From JABCYV01 sp963696025 (lineage in GTDB: Bacteria; Acidobacteriota; Terriglobia; Terriglobales; Acidobacteriaceae): 64,000 bases of DNA. The notes below the pieces were generated by a model. It did no database searches. It worked only from the letters and a program-made list of their open reading frames with translations, and was not told where the DNA came from. Shown here in pieces: positions 60,870 through 64,000 of the stretch. Location: assembly GCA_963696025.1 (NCBI GenBank), contig CAVOII010000004.1, positions 558,001 to 622,000 on the forward strand, written 5' to 3'. Position numbers and translations under genes: made by a program. Position 1 is the stretch's first letter. Each line of letters starts with the position of its first letter.

Positions 60870-61538
60870 TTACCAGGAAGAGGAATAGCCTTGGCCGCCG
60901 ATCAAGGGGACGAAACGACAACCTTCCAAGCGATCAATGATGGGTTGACCTTCATGCTTGCGCACCAACTGAAGCTCCTGGGCCTCCGCCGGACCCACGG
61001 GGATAATCATGAGGCCGCCCTCTTGTAGCTGCTCGAAGAGAGCAGAAGGGATGCGGGGAGCAGCAGCGGAGACGACGATGGCGTCGAAGGGAGCAAACTC
61101 CGGGAGGCCCTGGCTGCCATCTCCTACGATCACTCTCACGTTGGTATAGCCGAGTCGTACCAGGGTGGCTTCCGCTTCGCGCGCCAGGAGAGGATGGCGC
61201 TCAACGGAGAAAACATAAGCAGAGAGTTCAGCAAGCACCGCGGTCTGATATCCGGAGCCGGTACCAATTTCCAACACTTTTGCAGAAGGGACCAGGGACA
61301 GAGTTTCCAACATGCGCGCAACGATGTAAGGCTGGGAAACCGTCTGGCCTTCGCCGATGGGAATGGGGTGGTCTTCATAAGCTTGATCGCGGTAACGCTC
61401 GGCAACAAACTCGTGGCGCGGCACGCGGGTCATGGCATCGAGGACAAGCGGATCGCGGATGCCACGGGCGCGTAACTGCGAGTCCACCATATTCTGGCGG
61501 TCGACAGCGAAGCGATCAGGGTGAGTTTCCGCGGGCAT
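60870..61538 (-). CDS. pcm: Protein-L-isoaspartate O-methyltransferase
   Basis: SAM-dependent repair enzyme for isoaspartyl damage. MVDSQLRARGIRDPLVLDAM opens it, VPRHEFVAERYRDQAYEDHP and IGEGQTVSQPYIVARMLE are signatures, and LEIGTGSGYQTAVLAELSA is the SAM-binding motif I. 222 aa is standard. Same strand as the TamB-like and UbiA genes, with ~45-60 bp gaps. Confidence 0.94.
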   Translation of the reverse strand: MPAETHPDRFAVDRQNMVDSQLRARGIRDPLVLDAMTRVPRHEFVAERYRDQAYEDHPIPIGEGQTVSQPYIVARMLETLSLVPSAKVLEIGTGSGYQTAVLAELSAYVFSVERHPLLAREAEATLVRLGYTNVRVIVGDGSQGLPEFAPFDAIVVSAAAPRIPSALFEQLQEGGLMIIPVGPAEAQELQLVRKHEGQPIIDRLEGCRFVPLIGGQGYSSSW

Positions 61539-61582
61539 GTTTAGTTTTCAGAATACGCCTATCGGACGTGACACCAGCGGCA

Positions 61583-64000
61583 CTATCTCTTGCGTTTGCG
61601 GATTCTCACGTCAAAGCTGACAACGCCATTCTGATCGCGAAGGCCCACGATGGAGAGGTTGCGTGTGATGTTATATTCCACCTGGATAATCTGTTGCGAT
61701 GTTTGCGAAACATTGGTGGTGTAGGTAACGGTGAGATTGTTTGCCACCTGTTGCTCAATGGTGACGGCGGGCCCGGTCTGGGTGGGCGAGGTCTCAGTGT
61801 TCAGTCCTTGAGGATCAATCTTGATGCGACTTATGCCAAACAGGTGCTGCATTCGGTTGCTAACCGTAGCATTGAGCGCGGCATTGAGGATGGCGCTGGA
61901 GGCCTCCTGGCTAAAAGGCGAACCTGATTGTTGCAATTGCGCCGATTCTTCGGTGGTGCGCCCGAGAGCCAGAAGGGCGATGATGTCGGCGGCGGGCAGA
62001 GGTGGCTCGGAACGGTAAGTGATGTTGAGCTTGTCGACCTTGCCATTCAGGACGAGCGTAATGTCGTAATCGCGGACGTGAGTGGAAGCCTCTAGATCAA
62101 GCACGGGATCAGTGGTTACGGGGTTGGTAAACGTGACATCGCCGCGCTCGAGGCGATATTTGGCCCCATTGAAATAAACTTCGCCCTCGATGACATCGGC
62201 GCGACCGAGAAGAACCGGTTTGGCGGCGGTGCCTCGCAGACGCAGATCAGCATCGCCAGAAAGTCGTACCACGGCGGTTTGCATTTGCAGTTCCGGAGCG
62301 GTCACGATGTGAACATCAAGCCGGATTTGATTCAGCAGAGGATTGGTTTGCGGAAGCGCGGGAGTTTGCGCGCTGCGCGCAAGGTAGGCGCCGAAGTCAA
62401 AACCAGGTGTCATAGCCAGGCGGTTGACGGTGATGTCGCCCGAGAGTGTGGAAGCTGAGCTTGTCCCTACAAAATGCAAATTGGCGGTGGCTGTGGAACT
62501 GATGCCTTGCGGGTAGCGCAGACGCACATCCTGCCCTTGCACCGTGACATCGAAATTGAGTTCTTTGTTGTAGGAAGTGGCATAGCCGCCCAAAGTGATC
62601 AAGCCTCCGCCAGTATGTGCGGTAAGAGATTCGATCTGCAGACGATCGCGGCTGAATATCAGGGAGCCGTTTATGTCGCTCAAAGCACTGGGCAGATCAC
62701 TGTAGCTGACAAAGCCGCTCGTAATCTGGAGCCGGCCTTGGGTGGTTGGTTTGGCGACCGTGCCGGAAACCGCCACATCCACCGAGACCACACCAGAAGA
62801 GATGAAGGCGGGATTGAAGCTCTCGATCAGCTTAAGATTGGCGCTGCCCTGGGCCCGCAGATCGAGTTGACGTTCGGCAGTCAGTTGCATGCTGCCGCTG
62901 ACAGAAAGGTCGGTTCCCTCGCCGATCAGGCGCAACTGTTGAATGCTGAGCAATTGGCCGGAGACGGAGAAGCGAATAGGACCATTGTTGTGGACCTTGA
63001 AATTCTCCACGTCGGCGGAGAAATCGCTGAGATTACCCGTAATGCGCAGTTCACCGGGCCTAAGCAACGGACCCTCTACTAAGACGTTTCCCACGGTGGC
63101 CGAGTGCCCAGTCACGCGCCCTTTCAAATAGGTGCGCAGGAGGGAATCGACATCCAGGTGATCGAAGCGGAAGGCCAAGCTGGCAGGCCAGTCAGCGCGC
63201 AGAGTGATTTTGCCGTCGACGTCGAGCTCAGCGTGTTCGAATTGCGACCTGCCGGTGAGCTGGAGTTCCGGACCCTTAGTAACCGCATCGATAGTGAAAT
63301 CGCCAGCCCGCTCTTGGTCCAGCGTAAGATCGCGCAAATGGACGGCTGCGTTCACGACTGGTGCCTCAGGCGTGCCGGAACCTATTGCAGTGAAATCCAG
63401 GCGCCCGTCCACTGCAACCCGGCTGGTCTGCAGTCGGGGAATGCGGGCGAGATCAAAATTTGTGCCGGAGAGACTGAATCGAAAGGCACGGGTGTCAAGA
63501 TTGTAAGTCCCATTACCGCTGACCCTGGAGTCGTAATACCTAAGGAGGACGTTGTCGAAGGTGGCTTCGCCTTCGCTGAATCGGACGTCGGAGTTAAGCC
63601 GGTCCACGGGCTCGCCATAAATAATCGCATCAGTGAGTTGGACGCGCCCGTTGCCGCTGGGATCTGCCAGCGTGCCCGTTGCCTGGATAAAGAGTTCCAC
63701 GCGCCCGCTAATGGGATAGGTGTAACCCACGAGAGCAACGACCTCGCTGGCATCAGCGTCGTGAACGTTCACGCGCGCGTTGAAGGAACTCGTGTCGGTC
63801 AATCGCCGGTCTTGCAAACTGGCTGTCAGGTCGAAGGCGATGGCCGCGCTGCCGTGATGCAGTGTACCGTTGCGCGCCGCAAAGTTGCGCGGCGACAACC
63901 GTATGTCTGTGGTCAGGGAATCCCAATGCACTCGTCTTTCGGGGGTGCGTGAGGTGGCGGGGAGCAGCAGGTCGAAGCTCTGCGATTGAAGGCTGCCGGC
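61583..64000 (-). CDS. TamB-like translocation/assembly protein, 5' end outside window
   Basis: The frame is open to the right edge (residues before the GTG at 63931 read SFDLLLPATSRTPERR), so the gene begins outside the window. The visible part (>800 aa) is a series of beta-rich AsmA/TamB repeats (AVVRLSGDADLRLRGTAAKP, LLGRADVIEGEVYFNGAKYR, LDLEASTHVRDYDITLVLNG). The C-terminal TamB domain includes NITYRSEPPLPAADIIALLA and ends in a charged RKRKR. It spans the periplasm and helps outer-membrane protein or lipid delivery. No tamA gene visible. Confidence 0.88.
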   Translation of the reverse strand, partial: AGSLQSQSFDLLLPATSRTPERRVHWDSLTTDIRLSPRNFAARNGTLHHGSAAIAFDLTASLQDRRLTDTSSFNARVNVHDADASEVVALVGYTYPISGRVELFIQATGTLADPSGNGRVQLTDAIIYGEPVDRLNSDVRFSEGEATFDNVLLRYYDSRVSGNGTYNLDTRAFRFSLSGTNFDLARIPRLQTSRVAVDGRLDFTAIGSGTPEAPVVNAAVHLRDLTLDQERAGDFTIDAVTKGPELQLTGRSQFEHAELDVDGKITLRADWPASLAFRFDHLDVDSLLRTYLKGRVTGHSATVGNVLVEGPLLRPGELRITGNLSDFSADVENFKVHNNGPIRFSVSGQLLSIQQLRLIGEGTDLSVSGSMQLTAERQLDLRAQGSANLKLIESFNPAFISSGVVSVDVAVSGTVAKPTTQGRLQITSGFVSYSDLPSALSDINGSLIFSRDRLQIESLTAHTGGGLITLGGYATSYNKELNFDVTVQGQDVRLRYPQGISSTATANLHFVGTSSASTLSGDITVNRLAMTPGFDFGAYLARSAQTPALPQTNPLLNQIRLDVHIVTAPELQMQTAVVRLSGDADLRLRGTAAKPVLLGRADVIEGEVYFNGAKYRLERGDVTFTNPVTTDPVLDLEASTHVRDYDITLVLNGKVDKLNITYRSEPPLPAADIIALLALGRTTEESAQLQQSGSPFSQEASSAILNAALNATVSNRMQHLFGISRIKIDPQGLNTETSPTQTGPAVTIEQQVANNLTVTYTTNVSQTSQQIIQVEYNITRNLSIVGLRDQNGVVSFDVRIRKRKR

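Noticed and set aside
1..64000. CRISPR arrays, rRNA or tRNA genes
   Set aside because: No regularly spaced repeats, no conserved T-loop/acceptor patterns and no rRNA signature stretches were noticed on reading; this was not a computed search.

Overview
The window looks like a chromosomal segment of an Acidobacteriota (Terriglobia/Koribacter-like) bacterium. This is inferred from gene content, not from a database search. The indicators are a long Ser/Thr kinase with TPR repeats, futalosine-pathway menaquinone genes, many Tat-exported oxidoreductases, a DUF5818-like small protein and a GC-rich composition. No rRNA, tRNA or CRISPR array was recognised. Both window edges cut genes: an S53 peptidase on the left and a TamB-like protein on the right.

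Layout. 1-6.5 kb: sedolisin peptidase, lysS, a PLP decarboxylase, galE. 6.5-11.5 kb (minus strand): a sulfite dehydrogenase with its cytochrome c, then an Rrf2-regulated sulfonate/taurine-type ABC operon whose permease is cut off and joined to half of a hydrolase gene. 11.9-16.6 kb: an aa3-type cytochrome oxidase operon. 16.7-21.7 kb: a vanadium haloperoxidase and uvrA, the latter with a palindromic repeat inserted in frame. 21.7-24.3 kb: phage remnant with a frameshifted integrase and a 5'-truncated capsid gene. 24.3-28.7 kb: Ser/Thr kinase-TPR protein and a small NTF2-like protein. 28.7-33.2 kb: accessory island with a decayed three-gene cassette (TIGR04255-like gene, a WDSYG-type gene, a third small gene) hit by an IS5-type element that left a CTAG duplication. 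33.4-36.8 kb: TPR/coiled-coil secreted operon, a polysaccharide-export gene relic and a SprT-like metalloprotein.

37.1-42.0 kb is an iron-uptake operon behind a good Fur-box match: FTR1 permease fused to a DUF2318-like domain, two FtsX-type permeases, and an ABC ATPase fused to a DtxR-type metal-sensing repressor. 42-54 kb is mostly housekeeping (murI, tonB-like, ileS, lspA, gdhA, glpX, an asparaginase).

54.1-56.4 kb holds the most intriguing pair. One protein joins a ribosome-hibernation (HPF/RaiA-like) domain to a sigma-70-like region. It is followed 27 bp later by an archaeal/eukaryotic release-factor-1-like protein lacking a recognisable GGQ motif. Together they suggest a module linking ribosome state to transcription. 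56.5-64 kb: mqnE and a UbiA-type prenyltransferase (menaquinone), a PstS-like protein with an extra N-terminal domain, a beta-carbonic-anhydrase-like protein, pcm and tamB.

A recurring theme is gene decay at sharp junctions (about 8.7, 23.3 and 36.1 kb), where truncated genes abut in opposite orientation, plus single-base frameshifts at about 9.7, 22.4 and 29.9 kb. Some of these could be assembly or sequencing errors, and this affects how the decay findings should be weighed.
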